NCBI RefSeq assembly: GCF_024347435.1
Contig: NZ_AP025480.1
Coordinates: forward strand, 2,852,001 to 2,916,000
Length of the DNA stretch: 64,000 nucleotides
DNA from: Vibrio cyclitrophicus
Lineage (GTDB): Bacteria; Pseudomonadota; Gammaproteobacteria; Enterobacterales; Vibrionaceae
Direction: 5' to 3'
Below the pieces are notes generated by a model that was not told the origin of the DNA, searched no databases, and saw only the letters and a list, made by a program, of their open reading frames with translations. The translations under genes were made by a program, and so were the position numbers. This document shows, piece by piece, positions 28,721 through 39,492 of the stretch. The first letter of the stretch is position 1; each line of letters starts with the position of its first letter.

Positions 28721-29989
28721 TTGCAAATATTCGATAGCCTACCAAAAGAGAATGGGCTACAACGCTATCTCGTCGGCGGTGCGGTACGCGACCAACTGCT
28801 CAACACTGAAAGTTATGATAAAGATTGGGTGGTCGTCGGAAGTACTCCTCAAGAGATGGAGAGCCTTGGCTTTACCGCTGTCGGGAAGGATTTCCCTGTC
28901 TTCTTACATCCAAAAACCAAAGAAGAGCACGCACTGGCTCGTACCGAAAGAAAGTCTGGCTCAGGTTACACCGGCTTCGAATGTTACTTTGCGCCAGACG
29001 TAAGTTTGGAAGAAGATCTGATGCGTCGAGATTTGACGATCAACGCTATTGCTCAAGATGACAAGGGCCAACTTTACGATCCTTACCATGGCGAGAGAGA
29101 TCTCTCTGATCGAATTCTAAGACACGTTTCTGATGCGTTTATAGAGGATCCTCTACGAGTGCTGCGCGTCGCTCGCTTTGCAGCAAAACTTCACCATCTT
29201 AACTTCACGGTTGCACCTGAAACCATGGATATGATGAGTAAGATCGTCCAATCCGGTGAACTCGCACACCTCACCGCAGAACGAGTTTGGCAAGAGTGGC
29301 ATAAGTCTCTTAGTACATCACATCCAGAGGTGTTCCTTTCCGTTTTAAGAGAATGTGGCGCATTGGCTGTTGTATTACCTGAAATTGATGCTCTATTTGG
29401 CGTACCTCAGCCTGAAAAATGGCACCCTGAGATCGACACGGGGATTCACACTCTGATGGTTGCTCGACAAGCAGCACTCTTAAGCCAGTCATTGCCTGTG
29501 CGCTTTGCTGCTCAAGTGCACGACTTAGGCAAAGGCGTCACACCAGAGAAAGAATGGCCAAGCCACAAAATGCATTGTCACACTGGTTTAAAGATCATTA
29601 AAAGGCTTTGCCAAAGAGTACGAGTGCCCAATGAGTTTAGAGATTTATCACTGCTGGTATGCGAGCAACACTCTAATATCCATCGAGCAAGTGAGCTCAA
29701 ACCAGCCACTTTCCTCAAAATTCTCAATAAGTTCGATGTTTGGCGTAAACCAGATAGGCTAGATAACATATTACTTTGCTGCCAAGCTGATCACGCAGGT
29801 CGTAAAGGATTAGAAGATCAGCCTTATCCTCAGAAAGCGCGTTTTGAAGTGGCTTACCAAGCGGCGCTTCAAGTCGAGGTTAAATCGATTATTGCCGATG
29901 GTTTTCAAGGTAAAGAGATTCGAGAAGAGCAAGAGAAACGCAGAGCTGCAGCCATTGAAAACGCATTATCAGAGCTCACTAATACTTAG
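28721..29989 (+). CDS. cca: CCA tRNA nucleotidyltransferase
   Basis: Adds or repairs the 3' CCA of tRNAs. N-terminal polymerase head: [12 protein letters not shown], catalytic DxD in YDKDWVVVG, and the nucleotide-selecting region [10 protein letters not shown]-terminal HD phosphohydrolase domain: AQVHDLGKG. The frame opens to TTG 28673, but TTG 28721 has an excellent GAGGTGAT five bases upstream and begins LQIFDSLP, giving 422 aa. A TTG start is therefore used. Divergent from gspA. Confidence 0.94.
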   Translation: MQIFDSLPKENGLQRYLVGGAVRDQLLNTESYDKDWVVVGSTPQEMESLGFTAVGKDFPVFLHPKTKEEHALARTERKSGSGYTGFECYFAPDVSLEEDLMRRDLTINAIAQDDKGQLYDPYHGERDLSDRILRHVSDAFIEDPLRVLRVARFAAKLHHLNFTVAPETMDMMSKIVQSGELAHLTAERVWQEWHKSLSTSHPEVFLSVLRECGALAVVLPEIDALFGVPQPEKWHPEIDTGIHTLMVARQAALLSQSLPVRFAAQVHDLGKGVTPEKEWPSHKMHCHTGLKIIKRLCQRVRVPNEFRDLSLLVCEQHSNIHRASELKPATFLKILNKFDVWRKPDRLDNILLCCQADHAGRKGLEDQPYPQKARFEVAYQAALQVEVKSIIADGFQGKEIREEQEKRRAAAIENALSELTNT

Positions 29990-30016
29990 TCTTCACTCCA
30001 TTAGTAAACACGCATT

Positions 30017-30048
30017 AAAAAGCCCGCGAGTCAGCGGGCTTTTTATTT
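30017..30048. terminator. Bidirectional terminator (cca / uppP)
   Basis: AAAAAGCCCGC (30017-30027) pairs with GCGGGCTTTTT (30034-30044), loop GAGTCA. It lies between convergent genes. Confidence 0.88.
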
Positions 30049-30081
30049 CAATCTTTACGACGAGACTGTTATCAGCGTCTG

Positions 30082-30885
30082 TTATTGCATCATTAAGAAA
30101 GCAAACAGACCACAACCTAGAATTAGGCGGTAGATAACAAATGGTGTCATACCCATGCGTGAAATAAGCTTCAAGAAGAAGTGAATACAGATGTAAGCAC
30201 TGATGAAAGACACCGCAACACCCGTTAGCAGAGTGCCAACATGGATTGGGTCACCGCTTGTCACCAACTTAAGACCCAAGTAGCCACCAGCCAAAGTGAT
30301 GATTGGAATAGACATCAAGAAAGAGAATCGAGCTGCCGCTTCACGAGTAAAGCCAAGGTAAAGCGCTGCAGTAATGGTTGCGCCAGAACGAGACGTTCCC
30401 GGGATAATCGCCATTGCTTGAGCCAGGCCAATAAACAAAGCCTTTTTCCAACCCGCTTGGTATTCGTCATCACGTAGGCTTGAATTCTTATCCACCCACC
30501 ATAGCAATAGGCCAAAAATGATCGTCGTCGTTGCAATCACCCACGCGCTACGCAAGTAAAGCTCAACAATGTCTTTCATCAACAAGCCAAAGATACATGC
30601 CGGGATCGTTGCGAGAATGATCATCCACGCTAACTTCGCTTCTTTACTGCGATCACCCTTAAATACCGAGCCAAAAAACGCACTCAACAAAGAGACCACT
30701 TCTTTGCGGAAATAAATAACCACTGCAGCCAACGTACCAACATGTACTGCAACATCAAAAGCCAAACCTTGATCTTCCCAACCCAATACCGCGGAAGGAA
30801 GGATTAAGTGTGCTGAACTGGAAATAGGTAGAAATTCAGTAAAGCCTTGTACCAACGCCAATATAAACGCTTCAAAATAACTCAT
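30082..30885 (-). CDS. uppP: Undecaprenyl-diphosphatase (bacitracin resistance)
   Basis: 267-residue integral membrane enzyme that recycles undecaprenyl pyrophosphate to the lipid carrier used for peptidoglycan and O antigen. Family motifs [15 protein letters not shown] and [14 protein letters not shown] are present. AAGGTAAGT precedes the ATG. It lies 15 bases after folK, so folB-folK-uppP form one minus-strand unit. Confidence 0.96.
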   Translation of the reverse strand: MSYFEAFILALVQGFTEFLPISSSAHLILPSAVLGWEDQGLAFDVAVHVGTLAAVVIYFRKEVVSLLSAFFGSVFKGDRSKEAKLAWMIILATIPACIFGLLMKDIVELYLRSAWVIATTTIIFGLLLWWVDKNSSLRDDEYQAGWKKALFIGLAQAMAIIPGTSRSGATITAALYLGFTREAAARFSFLMSIPIITLAGGYLGLKLVTSGDPIHVGTLLTGVAVSFISAYICIHFFLKLISRMGMTPFVIYRLILGCGLFAFLMMQ

Positions 30886-30900
30886 TACTTACCTTAAAAA

Positions 30901-31383
30901 TTATAGTTTTATGTCTACGACAGAGAGCGAGTCTAGTTGCTGCATCTTCTGCCATATTTCACCGACGGTTCGTCCGTCTTGCGGGATGACTCTCGCAGGA
31001 CAGAGATCATAAAGTGGTTGTGTTACAAAAGGATATTTATAAATATCACTGCGTGGTAATTCTGGATCGCTCTCAGAAACCACCTCTCCAAACAGCACAA
31101 TATCAAGATCGAGCTTTCGATCTTGAAGCTTATGAGCGTCTTCAGAGCGACCCCATTTAAACTCAATCTTACGCAGTTGCTGTGAAAATTCAGTCAATGA
31201 TAGTGATGTGTCGAGTTCTATCACAAAGTTATAAAACGAGTGGCTTTTAAACCCCACAGGCTCACAGTGATAGATTTTAGAGCATTTAAGGTTAGTCCCT
31301 AACGATTGAAGCTCTGTCCATGCCACCCTTGCATGCTTGTCGCGGTCTATGTTCGTGCCGACACCAACATAGGCTATTGTCAT
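30901..31383 (-). CDS. folK: 6-hydroxymethyl-7,8-dihydropterin pyrophosphokinase
   Basis: Folate synthesis enzyme (HPPK) that activates the pterin with ATP. The signature DRKLDLDIVLFG is intact; 160 aa is normal. Its ATG overlaps the folB TGA (ATGA, four bases), so it is coupled to the preceding enzyme of the same pathway. Confidence 0.95.
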   Translation of the reverse strand: MTIAYVGVGTNIDRDKHARVAWTELQSLGTNLKCSKIYHCEPVGFKSHSFYNFVIELDTSLSLTEFSQQLRKIEFKWGRSEDAHKLQDRKLDLDIVLFGEVVSESDPELPRSDIYKYPFVTQPLYDLCPARVIPQDGRTVGEIWQKMQQLDSLSVVDIKL

Positions 31384-31739
31384 GCCTGACCTCGTTCGAT
31401 GATCACACCCACAGCTTTCGCTTGTGGCACTGCGCCAGGTTTAGCCAAACGGATCTTAATCCAAGGCACAGAGAATTGAGTCATGATCAATTCAGCGACT
31501 TCTTCTGCTACACGTTCAACCAATAAGAAGCGACCATTAGCAATATGATCTAATACCGCAGTGCTCACTGTCGAATAATCCAAAGCATCGACTACATCGT
31601 CACTTTTTCCCGCAGGGCGGTTGTCATGAGCCATTTCAATATCAAGTACAAGTTTTTGTTTAATCTCTTGTTCCCAATCGTAAACACCGATCGTTGTAAT
31701 TACTTCTAGCTGTTCAATGAAAACTTTATCCAGTGCCAT
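31380..31739 (-). CDS. folB: Dihydroneopterin aldolase
   Basis: 119-residue folate synthesis enzyme producing the FolK substrate. It has the compact DHNA fold (EQLEVITTIGVYDWE near the N terminus, LVERVAEEVAELI centrally). The frame opens to 31769, but ATG 31739 follows AAGGA at 7 bases and gives the family length. Confidence 0.95.
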   Translation of the reverse strand: MALDKVFIEQLEVITTIGVYDWEQEIKQKLVLDIEMAHDNRPAGKSDDVVDALDYSTVSTAVLDHIANGRFLLVERVAEEVAELIMTQFSVPWIKIRLAKPGAVPQAKAVGVIIERGQA

Positions 31740-31877
31740 GACTTGTCCTTTTAGAGGTCGGATACCCATATTGGGGAAAAAAACGTATTATTCGTGTAAT
31801 TCCAGATATGATATCAATTACTCTTGGATTGAGCATTATTTTCCCATCGTTAGGCTTACAACCGTTTAAGGAAAAAC

Positions 31878-32474
31878 ATGACCCCTTTGGCACTTATCAT
31901 GATCATTGCAGCCTATTTGCTAGGTTCAATTTCGAGTGCGGTCTTGATATGCCGAGTCTTAAGACTTCCTGATCCAAGAACGGTAGGCTCCAACAATCCA
32001 GGGGCCACCAATGTACTCCGCTTGGGCGGTAAAGGCGCCGCGGCAGCCGTGCTACTTTGTGACATGCTTAAAGGCACCATTCCAGTCTGGCTTGGCTACT
32101 ACCTCAATATCGACTCGATCATTTTAGGCGTTGTCGCTATTGCTGCATGCCTTGGTCATATGTACCCGATATTCTTCCACTTCAAAGGCGGTAAAGGCGT
32201 TGCCACCGCACTTGGAGCCATCGCACCAATTGGATTCGATTTAACAGGCATGATCATGGCGACATGGTTAGTGGTGGCATTTTTGTTTCGTTATTCTTCT
32301 TTAGCGGCATTGGTTACTGTGTTGCTTGCGCCTTTCTACGCTTGGTTAGTCAAACCTCAATACACACTGCCAGTAGCCATGTTGTGTTGCTTAATCGTTC
32401 TACGTCACCATCAGAATATTCGTCGCTTACTCGATGGCAGTGAACCAAAACTCGGGCAAAAAAAATCGGCTTAA
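31878..32474 (+). CDS. plsY: Acyl-phosphate:glycerol-3-phosphate acyltransferase
   Basis: 198-residue inner membrane enzyme for the first acylation in phospholipid synthesis. Signatures [16 protein letters not shown] and [17 protein letters not shown] are present, with about five hydrophobic segments. AAGGAAAAAC precedes the ATG. Divergent from folB. Confidence 0.96.
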   Translation: MTPLALIMIIAAYLLGSISSAVLICRVLRLPDPRTVGSNNPGATNVLRLGGKGAAAAVLLCDMLKGTIPVWLGYYLNIDSIILGVVAIAACLGHMYPIFFHFKGGKGVATALGAIAPIGFDLTGMIMATWLVVAFLFRYSSLAALVTVLLAPFYAWLVKPQYTLPVAMLCCLIVLRHHQNIRRLLDGSEPKLGQKKSA

Positions 32475-32566
32475 ACTGTCATGTCTAAGCCGAACCATTT
32501 TAAAACCGAGATACGTTTAAAGCGACGTAAGTATGAGTCGATCAATCATACTCAGTATTTTAGAGC

Positions 32567-33382
32567 TTACAGCAGATGTTTATCTAAAAACGTCTTCAGC
32601 ATAGCGTTAACAAACTCTGGCTGCTCTAGCGAACTAATATGACCCGCCCCAGGAATCACCACTAACTCACTGCCTGTAATGCAATCGTGCATTAAGTAAG
32701 ATTCCAATGCTGGACGTGGCTTATCTTCTTGTCCAACGGCAATCAAAACTGGCAATGCAAAGTTCTCTACCACTTCAATCATATCGCGACGTCCAAACAC
32801 CATTCGACCGATTCGCGCTACTTCTTCAGCCTTATCACCCTCAAGTGATGATAACTGCTGAGTAAAACCGTCCACTAAAGTTGGCGTGTTGGTTTGAGCA
32901 TCATTCGCAAAGAACAATGGAACCACCGCTTCAACAATCGGTTGAGGCACCATCTTGGTTTGAGTAATGGTGTCTAACATGTGGAAGTATTTAGCATGAG
33001 CAACTTCTGGCTCTAGGCCTACGAAAGTATCCATTAGAACCAAAGACTTGATGCGTGCAGGTGCAAGTTCCGCTAACTCTGCTCCCCACATACCGCCAAC
33101 CGATAAACCAACCACTGAGAATTCTTCGATCTCTAAATGATCAAGCAGAGCCAAAACGTGCTGAGCGTAATCTTTTAGGTTACGCATTGAACTTGGTGCA
33201 GCTTGAGATTCACCATGAGACCAAAGCTCTGGAACAATACAACGATACTGCGCTTTTAGCGCATCGATCTGTGGCTTCCACATCGCACTATCCCAAAGAT
33301 AGCTGTGGCCGAATACTACGACAGGGCCTTGACCTTCATCGAGGTACGTCATTGACTGATTATCTACAGTAAACTTGTTCAT
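32567..33382 (-). CDS. Alpha/beta hydrolase of unknown substrate
   Basis: 271-residue soluble alpha/beta-fold hydrolase. Oxyanion region FGHSYLWDS, nucleophile Ser94 in GLSVGG, and a late His in GAGHISSLEQP. It resembles the esterase/haloperoxidase-like group; the substrate cannot be told. It stands between plsY and tsaD with no clear functional link. Confidence 0.85.
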   Translation of the reverse strand: MNKFTVDNQSMTYLDEGQGPVVVFGHSYLWDSAMWKPQIDALKAQYRCIVPELWSHGESQAAPSSMRNLKDYAQHVLALLDHLEIEEFSVVGLSVGGMWGAELAELAPARIKSLVLMDTFVGLEPEVAHAKYFHMLDTITQTKMVPQPIVEAVVPLFFANDAQTNTPTLVDGFTQQLSSLEGDKAEEVARIGRMVFGRRDMIEVVENFALPVLIAVGQEDKPRPALESYLMHDCITGSELVVIPGAGHISSLEQPEFVNAMLKTFLDKHLL

Positions 33383-33437
33383 TTTCTTCCCTAATATCTC
33401 TCTACGAATATCGCTCAGCTTATGAAACGACGATATA

Positions 33438-33468
33438 TAAAAACGGCCGCACGAGGCGACCGTTTATC
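33438..33468 (-). terminator. Terminator after tsaD
   Basis: AAACGGCCGC (33441-33450) and GCGACCGTTT (33456-33465) form a 10-bp stem on the minus-strand RNA, with one U-G wobble and a T/A tail. It lies about 90 bases after the tsaD stop. Confidence 0.7.
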
Positions 33469-33555
33469 GAAACACACTGGTTTATTCTGCGCTTAGTTTT
33501 TGTTGATCGACTGTTTTCGTTGATCGACTTTTTCTCGTTGAACGATTGCGACTAC

Positions 33556-34572
33556 TTAAGCAATTGGCTCTAGTTGGTCAATTGGCCAACGCGGCGTGGC
33601 ATGAACAGACAAATCAGCCGTTTCACCATTTTTAAGGCGTTGCATACCCGCGTAAGCAATCATCGCACCGTTATCAGTACAGAACTCAGTGCGTGGGTAG
33701 TACACCTCACCACCGATTTTCTTCGCCAGCGCTTCAAGCTCAATACGTAGCTGTTTGTTGGCACTTACACCACCAGCAATCACTATACGTTTCATGCCCG
33801 TTTCCGCCAAGGCACGCTTACATTTGATTACCAAGGTCGCACAAACGGCTTCTTGGAACGCGTAAGCGATATCAGCACGTGTCTGATCGTCGTTGTCATT
33901 CGCACGAATCGTGTTCGCAGCAAATGTTTTTAGACCAGAAAAGCTCATATCGAGCCCTGGACGATCGGTCATTGGACGCGGGAACTTAAAACGACCTGGA
34001 GTGCCTTTTTCTGCTAAACGAGACAGCAATGGACCACCTGGGTAATCTAAACCCATCAACTTCGCGGTCTTATCAAAAGCTTCACCGGCCGCATCATCAA
34101 TCGATTCACCAAGAATTCGATACTCGCCGATGCCTTTCACTTCTACCATCATGGTATGTCCGCCAGAAACCAGCAGAGCCACAAATGGGAATGGTGGCGG
34201 GTTATCTTCTAACATTGGCGCAAGAAGGTGACCTTCCATATGGTGCACTGGCACAGCAGGCACGCCCCACGCATAAGCAATACTACGACCAATCGTTGCA
34301 CCCACGAGCAGTGCACCAACTAAACCTGGGCCAGCCGTGTAAGCAACACCATCAATGTCTTTGGAGGTCAAGTTAGCTTCCGCTAATGCCGCTTTAATCA
34401 GTGGAATGGTCTTTTTCACGTGGTCACGTGATGCAAGTTCAGGCACCACACCACCATAATCGGCGTGCAGTTTTACTTGGCTGTATAATTGATGAGAAAG
34501 CAGCCCTTGCTCATCATCATAAATCGCGATTCCTGTTTCATCACAAGAGGTTTCAATACCAATAATGCGCAT
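33556..34572 (-). CDS. tsaD: tRNA N6-threonylcarbamoyladenosine transferase subunit TsaD
   Basis: Transfers threonylcarbamoyl to A37 of ANN-decoding tRNAs with TsaB/TsaE. ASKHA-fold protein of 338 aa with N-terminal [12 protein letters not shown], the metal site HxxxH (HHMEGH) and [10 protein letters not shown]. The frame opens to 34644, but ATG 34572 matches the universal [12 protein letters not shown] start. Divergent from rpsU, its standard neighbour. Confidence 0.97.
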   Translation of the reverse strand: MRIIGIETSCDETGIAIYDDEQGLLSHQLYSQVKLHADYGGVVPELASRDHVKKTIPLIKAALAEANLTSKDIDGVAYTAGPGLVGALLVGATIGRSIAYAWGVPAVPVHHMEGHLLAPMLEDNPPPFPFVALLVSGGHTMMVEVKGIGEYRILGESIDDAAGEAFDKTAKLMGLDYPGGPLLSRLAEKGTPGRFKFPRPMTDRPGLDMSFSGLKTFAANTIRANDNDDQTRADIAYAFQEAVCATLVIKCKRALAETGMKRIVIAGGVSANKQLRIELEALAKKIGGEVYYPRTEFCTDNGAMIAYAGMQRLKNGETADLSVHATPRWPIDQLEPIA

Positions 34573-34634
34573 AATTTTCTCGGCACGCTTTCGTCTAAAA
34601 TGGGAAATTAGCGCAATATTACCCTGCCTAAGCT

Positions 34635-34663
34635 CTTCAAACAAATATTGTACAGACTATAAT
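34635..34663 (+). promoter_or_regulatory. Candidate sigma-70 promoter of the rpsU operon
   Basis: TATAAT (34658-34663) with CTTCAA (34635-34640) 17 bases upstream. The -10 is perfect, the -35 partial. It would give a leader of about 160 bases before rpsU. No LexA box is apparent, unlike the E. coli operon. Confidence 0.5.
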
Positions 34664-34829
34664 CGACAAAGTGCTTTACAAAGCCACTGTGATCGGATTA
34701 AAATTCCGCACCATTTTTGATCAAGCTGGTTAATGGCCAAACGCGAATAGAGAGTTAGCTCGATGGTAACTTCTCTGATTTGGTACTGAGTGACCAGCGA
34801 TAATGAATAACCCCTGAGGTGAAAGGCAT

Positions 34830-35045
34830 ATGCCAATAGTTAAAGTACGTGAAAACGAACCGTTCGACGTTGCACTACGTCGTTTCAAGCGCTCTTGTGA
34901 AAAAGCAGGTATCCTTTCTGAAGTGCGTCGTCGTGAGCATTACGAAAAACCAACTACAGTTCGCAAACGCGCTAAAGCAGCAGCTCAAAAGCGTCACGCT
35001 AAGAAGCTAGCTCGCGAAAACGCACGTCGCGTTCGCCTGTACTAA
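34830..35045 (+). CDS. rpsU: Small ribosomal subunit protein bS21
   Basis: 71-residue, very basic protein ([26 protein letters not shown]) identical in layout to bS21, which supports mRNA binding on the 30S subunit. GAGGTGAAAGG precedes the ATG. First gene of the macromolecular synthesis operon rpsU-yqeY-dnaG-rpoD, linking translation, replication priming and transcription. Confidence 0.98.
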   Translation: MPIVKVRENEPFDVALRRFKRSCEKAGILSEVRRREHYEKPTTVRKRAKAAAQKRHAKKLARENARRVRLY

Positions 35046-35070
35046 TAACTTAATCCATAAGGACTGAGTT

Positions 35071-35514
35071 ATGGCTCTTATTGAACAACTCAAAGAAGAG
35101 CAAAAATTAGCGATGAAAGCCAAGGACAAACCGCGCCTTGGCACTATCCGCTTAGCTCTTTCAGCAATTAAGCAACGTGAAGTTGACGAACGGATCACTC
35201 TGAACGACGACGACATTCTTGCTGTATTAGTTAAAATGGTTAAGCAACGTCGCGATTCTGTTGCTCAATATGAATCGGCAAATCGTCAAGATCTTGCTGA
35301 TGTGGAAAAAGCAGAAATTACTGTACTTGAAGGCTTTATGCCTCAGCCGTTAACCGAAGAAGAAGTTATTGCACTACTTGATAGCGCAATCGCCGAAGCT
35401 CAACCAGCGGGCATGCAAGACATGGGTAAAGTAATGGCTATCTTGAAACCACAAATTCAAGGGCGTGCAGATATGGGTAAAGTGAGTGGTTTAGTTCGTT
35501 CTAAACTCGCTTAA
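35071..35514 (+). CDS. yqeY: GatB/YqeY domain protein
   Basis: 147-residue protein consisting only of the YqeY domain, the same helical tRNA-interacting fold as the GatB tail. Its role alone is unresolved. It sits between rpsU and dnaG in vibrios but not in E. coli. It begins 25 bases after rpsU and is followed by a weak terminator. Confidence 0.93.
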   Translation: MALIEQLKEEQKLAMKAKDKPRLGTIRLALSAIKQREVDERITLNDDDILAVLVKMVKQRRDSVAQYESANRQDLADVEKAEITVLEGFMPQPLTEEEVIALLDSAIAEAQPAGMQDMGKVMAILKPQIQGRADMGKVSGLVRSKLA

Positions 35515-35531
35515 TCCCAAATCAAATTGCA

Positions 35532-35570
35532 ACAAGCCGTGCAATCCTTCGGAACGCACGGCTTGTTTGT
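35532..35570 (+). terminator. Partial terminator/attenuator before dnaG
   Basis: ACAAGCCGTGC (35532-35542) pairs with GCACGGCTTGT (35556-35566), with an inner TCC/GGA stem. The T-tract is short (TTTGT), so partial read-through is expected. The E. coli operon has a terminator at the equivalent point that keeps primase scarce relative to bS21. Confidence 0.72.
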
Positions 35571-35633
35571 ATCTGTAACCCATTCAAACTATTATTATCC
35601 ACACTCTCAGTTAGTGCATTTTTCTAAGGTTTT

Positions 35634-37385
35634 ATGGCAGGACACATCCCGCGCAGTTTCATCGATGATCTCCTAGCACGTCTCGACATTGTCGATATTG
35701 TCGACGCACGCGTGAAACTTAAGAAAAAAGGCAAAAACTATGGTGCTTGTTGTCCATTTCACAATGAGAAAACCCCCTCTTTCAGCGTAAGCCAAGAAAA
35801 ACAGTTTTATCACTGCTTTGGCTGTGGCGTACATGGCAATGCCATCGACTTCATGATGGAGTTCGAACGCCTCGATTTCGTGGAAGCGATTGAAGAGCTT
35901 GCTTCCTTTCTCGGGTTAGATGTCCCAAGAGAACAGCGCAGCGGTGAAATATCAACAACACCAAGAGCCAACAGCGAACAAAAACGTAACCTCTACGATT
36001 TGATGGGCGGAATCAGTAATTTTTACCGCTCTCAACTGAAGATCTCAGCTAACAAACCTGCGATTGATTACCTAAAAAATCGTGGACTGTCTGGTGAAAT
36101 CGTCCAGAAATTTGGTATTGGTTACGTTGCCGACGAGTGGGACCTTGTTCGTAAAAACTTCGGGCAACAAAAAGAAGCCCAAGACATGCTGGTTACTGGC
36201 GGCATGTTAATAGAAAACGATAAAGGCAACCGATACGATCGATTCCGTGGACGCGTAATGTTCCCGATTCGTGACCGTCGTGGCCGAGTGATTGGATTTG
36301 GTGGTCGTGTTTTAGAAGACGGCACGCCGAAATATCTAAACTCACCAGAAACGCCTATCTTCCATAAAGGTAAAGAGCTTTACGGCCTTTATGAAGTGAT
36401 GCAAGCCTACCGTGAACCGCCTCAGATACTTGTTGTAGAAGGTTACATGGATGTCGTCGCTCTCGCGCAATATGGTGTCGATTATTCAGTAGCCTCACTG
36501 GGCACCTCAACTACAGGTGACCACGTTCAAATGTTATTCCGACAAACCAGTACCGTGGTTTGTTGTTATGATGGCGACAGAGCAGGTAAAGAAGCGGCGT
36601 GGCGCGCATTAGAAAACGCATTAGAGTTTCTAAAAACAGGTAATACGCTGAAGTTCCTATTTTTGCCTGATGGCGAAGACCCTGACAGCTATATAAGAGA
36701 ACACGGTAAAGACGCTTTTGAACAACTGGTACAAAATGCGACCCCGCTCTCGACTTACTTGTTTGATAACCTCATCGAACTGCATAAGCTAAACTTAGGA
36801 ACAACCGAAGGAAAATCGGCCCTGCGTGCACACGCCAGTGCCCTGATTAATAAAATCCCTGACAGTTACTTCCAAGAACTGCTCGAAAAATTACTCGATG
36901 AGCGTACTGGATTTGATAACCAATTGAGACGTGCTCGCGTTCATACAAAAAACCCGACACCTCAACCGCATAAAGAGCTCAAGCGCACTCCAATGCGTGA
37001 AGTTATCGCTTTGCTTATCCAAAATCCGAGCTATGCTGATATGGTACCGGACTTATCAAGCGTCAAAGGCTTACAGTTGCCTGGACTAAGTTTATTCGTT
37101 GAAGTACTTGATAAATGCCACGCGCATCCCCATATCAACACAGGCCAATTATTAGAGCATTGGCGACATAATAAACATGAGGCACTTCTGTCTCGTCTCG
37201 CGAGCTGGGAAATCCCCCTCGACGAAGACAATCAAGAAGACATATTTTTAGATTCATTGGACAATATCCTTGCCCAGTGCGTTGAAAAACAAATTGAAAA
37301 CCTGCAGGCCAAAGCAAGAAGTGTCGGTTTATCAGCCGAAGAAAAAAGGGAGCTACTAGCTTTAATGCTAGATCTAAAAGCGTAA
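35634..37385 (+). CDS. dnaG: DNA primase
   Basis: Synthesises RNA primers at replication forks. Zinc-binding CHC2 domain with Cys40, His43, Cys61 and Cys64 at the E. coli positions. TOPRIM catalytic core with VVEGYMDVVAL and CYDGDRAGKEA. C-terminal DnaB-binding helical domain (about 440-583). 583 aa is normal. There is no strong ribosome site before the ATG, consistent with low expression. Confidence 0.97.
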   Translation: MAGHIPRSFIDDLLARLDIVDIVDARVKLKKKGKNYGACCPFHNEKTPSFSVSQEKQFYHCFGCGVHGNAIDFMMEFERLDFVEAIEELASFLGLDVPREQRSGEISTTPRANSEQKRNLYDLMGGISNFYRSQLKISANKPAIDYLKNRGLSGEIVQKFGIGYVADEWDLVRKNFGQQKEAQDMLVTGGMLIENDKGNRYDRFRGRVMFPIRDRRGRVIGFGGRVLEDGTPKYLNSPETPIFHKGKELYGLYEVMQAYREPPQILVVEGYMDVVALAQYGVDYSVASLGTSTTGDHVQMLFRQTSTVVCCYDGDRAGKEAAWRALENALEFLKTGNTLKFLFLPDGEDPDSYIREHGKDAFEQLVQNATPLSTYLFDNLIELHKLNLGTTEGKSALRAHASALINKIPDSYFQELLEKLLDERTGFDNQLRRARVHTKNPTPQPHKELKRTPMREVIALLIQNPSYADMVPDLSSVKGLQLPGLSLFVEVLDKCHAHPHINTGQLLEHWRHNKHEALLSRLASWEIPLDEDNQEDIFLDSLDNILAQCVEKQIENLQAKARSVGLSAEEKRELLALMLDLKA

Positions 37386-37432
37386 CCCTGTTTGATTAGT
37401 CAGCATTTAATAAATTTGTTAACATAATTGGT

Positions 37433-37450
37433 TTGCATTTGAGAATGCAA
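37433..37450 (+). other. Perfect inverted repeat in the rpoD leader
   Basis: TTGCATT (37433-37439) and AATGCAA (37444-37450) flank TGAG, 34 bases before the rpoD ATG. No T-tract follows. It could be an mRNA hairpin in the dnaG-rpoD junction, a processing site or an operator. Confidence 0.45.
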
Positions 37451-37484
37451 CGTCCTTCACCAGACCTGAAGTTGGATATCATCT

Positions 37485-39329
37485 ATGGATCAAAATCCGC
37501 AGTCACAGCTAAAATTACTTGTTATTAAAGGCAAGGAACAAGGCTATCTGACCTACGCCGAAGTAAACGACCACCTACCTGCAGAAATCGTGGATTCTGA
37601 ACAGGTAGAAGACATCATTCAAATGATTAACGACATGGGTATCAAGGTAGTAGAAACTGCACCTGATGCTGATGATCTAGCTCTTAATGATGACGATGCC
37701 AATATAGATGAAGATGCAGCTGAAGCTGCTGCTGCTGCGCTTTCAAGCGTAGAGAGCGAGATTGGCCGTACTACTGACCCTGTTCGTATGTACATGCGTG
37801 AAATGGGCACAGTTGAGCTACTGACTCGTGAAGGCGAGATCGACATTGCTAAGCGTATTGAAGACGGTATTAATACCGTTCAACTATCCGTTGCTGAGTA
37901 CCCAGGCACCATTCCATATATCTTGGAACAGTTTGACCGCGTACAAGCAGAAGAGATTCGCTTAACAGACCTAATCAATGGCTTTGTTGACCCAGACGAC
38001 GATGGCACAGCTGCGCCAACGGCAACACACATCGGTTCAGAACTTGCTGAAACTGATCTGGAAGACGAAGACAAAGAAGAAGCTGAAGACGACGAGGAAG
38101 AGGAAGAAGAAGATACAGGTATTGATCCTGAGCTTGCTCTTGAGAAGTTTACAGCGCTTCGTACTAGCTACCAAAACCGTCAGCTAGCAATCAATGAATA
38201 CGGCCACGAAAGCCCGAAAGCAACGATTGCAACAACAATGATGCAAGACGTATTCAAAGAATTCCGTCTGACACCAAAACAGTTTGACTACCTAGTAAAT
38301 GAACTTCGCACTTCAATGGATCGTGTACGTACTCAAGAACGCCTAATCATGCGTCAAACGGTTGAGTACGGCAAAATGCCGAAGAAATCATTCATTGCCT
38401 TATTTACTGGCAACGAATCTAGCGAAGCATGGTTGGATGAAGTTCTTGCTTCAGATAAGCCATACGCAGAAAAAATTAAACGTAACGAGCACGACATTCG
38501 TCGTTCTATCCAAAAACTGGATATGATCGAACGCGAAACCTCTCTTACTGTTCAAAGCATTAAAGACATCAGCCGTCGTATGTCTATCGGTGAAGCGAAA
38601 GCTCGTCGTGCGAAGAAAGAGATGGTTGAGGCGAACTTACGTCTAGTAATCTCGATTGCTAAGAAGTACACAAACCGTGGTCTACAATTCCTGGATCTAA
38701 TCCAAGAAGGTAACATCGGTCTGATGAAAGCCGTAGATAAGTTTGAATACCGTCGTGGTTACAAGTTCTCTACTTACGCTACGTGGTGGATCCGTCAAGC
38801 AATCACTCGTTCGATTGCCGACCAAGCTCGTACTATCCGTATTCCGGTTCACATGATCGAAACGATCAACAAACTAAACCGTATCTCTCGTCAAATGCTA
38901 CAAGAGATGGGTCGTGAACCACTTCCGGAAGAATTGGCTGAACGCATGCAAATGCCTGAAGACAAGATCCGCAAAGTACTGAAAATCGCTAAAGAGCCTA
39001 TCTCAATGGAGACACCAATCGGTGACGACGAAGATTCGCACCTAGGTGATTTCATCGAGGATACAACTCTTGAGCTTCCTTTAGACTCAGCAACGGCAAC
39101 CAGCCTACGCGGTGCAACTAAAGACGTTCTTGCGGGCCTAACTCCTCGTGAAGCTAAAGTACTACGTATGCGTTTCGGTATCGACATGAACACAGACCAC
39201 ACTCTTGAAGAAGTGGGTAAGCAGTTCGACGTAACTCGTGAGCGTATCCGTCAAATCGAAGCAAAAGCACTACGTAAACTTCGTCACCCAAGCCGTTCAG
39301 AAACTCTGCGCAGCTTCCTAGACGAGTAA
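37485..39329 (+). CDS. rpoD: RNA polymerase primary sigma factor (sigma-70)
   Basis: 614-residue housekeeping sigma. Region 1.1 at the N terminus, then an acidic non-conserved insert (about 185-210, long Glu/Asp run). Region 2 follows, including [22 protein letters not shown] (2.3-2.4), then regions 3 and 4, with the 4.2 helix-turn-helix [20 protein letters not shown]. Last gene of the rpsU operon, followed by a strong terminator. Confidence 0.98.
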   Translation: MDQNPQSQLKLLVIKGKEQGYLTYAEVNDHLPAEIVDSEQVEDIIQMINDMGIKVVETAPDADDLALNDDDANIDEDAAEAAAAALSSVESEIGRTTDPVRMYMREMGTVELLTREGEIDIAKRIEDGINTVQLSVAEYPGTIPYILEQFDRVQAEEIRLTDLINGFVDPDDDGTAAPTATHIGSELAETDLEDEDKEEAEDDEEEEEEDTGIDPELALEKFTALRTSYQNRQLAINEYGHESPKATIATTMMQDVFKEFRLTPKQFDYLVNELRTSMDRVRTQERLIMRQTVEYGKMPKKSFIALFTGNESSEAWLDEVLASDKPYAEKIKRNEHDIRRSIQKLDMIERETSLTVQSIKDISRRMSIGEAKARRAKKEMVEANLRLVISIAKKYTNRGLQFLDLIQEGNIGLMKAVDKFEYRRGYKFSTYATWWIRQAITRSIADQARTIRIPVHMIETINKLNRISRQMLQEMGREPLPEELAERMQMPEDKIRKVLKIAKEPISMETPIGDDEDSHLGDFIEDTTLELPLDSATATSLRGATKDVLAGLTPREAKVLRMRFGIDMNTDHTLEEVGKQFDVTRERIRQIEAKALRKLRHPSRSETLRSFLDE

Positions 39330-39369
39330 TCACACGCTTTAATGTGATTAGCTTTTAAGCTTAAAATAG

Positions 39370-39398
39370 AAAAGGTGAGCGTTGGCTCACCTTTTTTG
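39370..39398 (+). terminator. Terminator after rpoD
   Basis: AAAAGGTGAGC (39370-39380) pairs with GCTCACCTTTT (39385-39395), loop GTTG, with a T-tract. It ends the macromolecular synthesis operon. Confidence 0.9.
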
Positions 39399-39452
39399 TG
39401 CCTACATGATTTAAGTGGCTAAGATGTAAGCGGAATTGGCCCCTATAGTGTC

Positions 39453-39481
39453 TAGACACCATTGAGCGCTTCCCCTATAAT
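39453..39481 (+). promoter_or_regulatory. Sigma-70 promoter of the tRNA gene
   Basis: TAGACA (39453-39458) and TATAAT (39476-39481) are 17 bases apart, near consensus, and the tRNA begins 11 bases after the -10. Confidence 0.75.
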
Positions 39482-39492
39482 CTATGCCCTAC

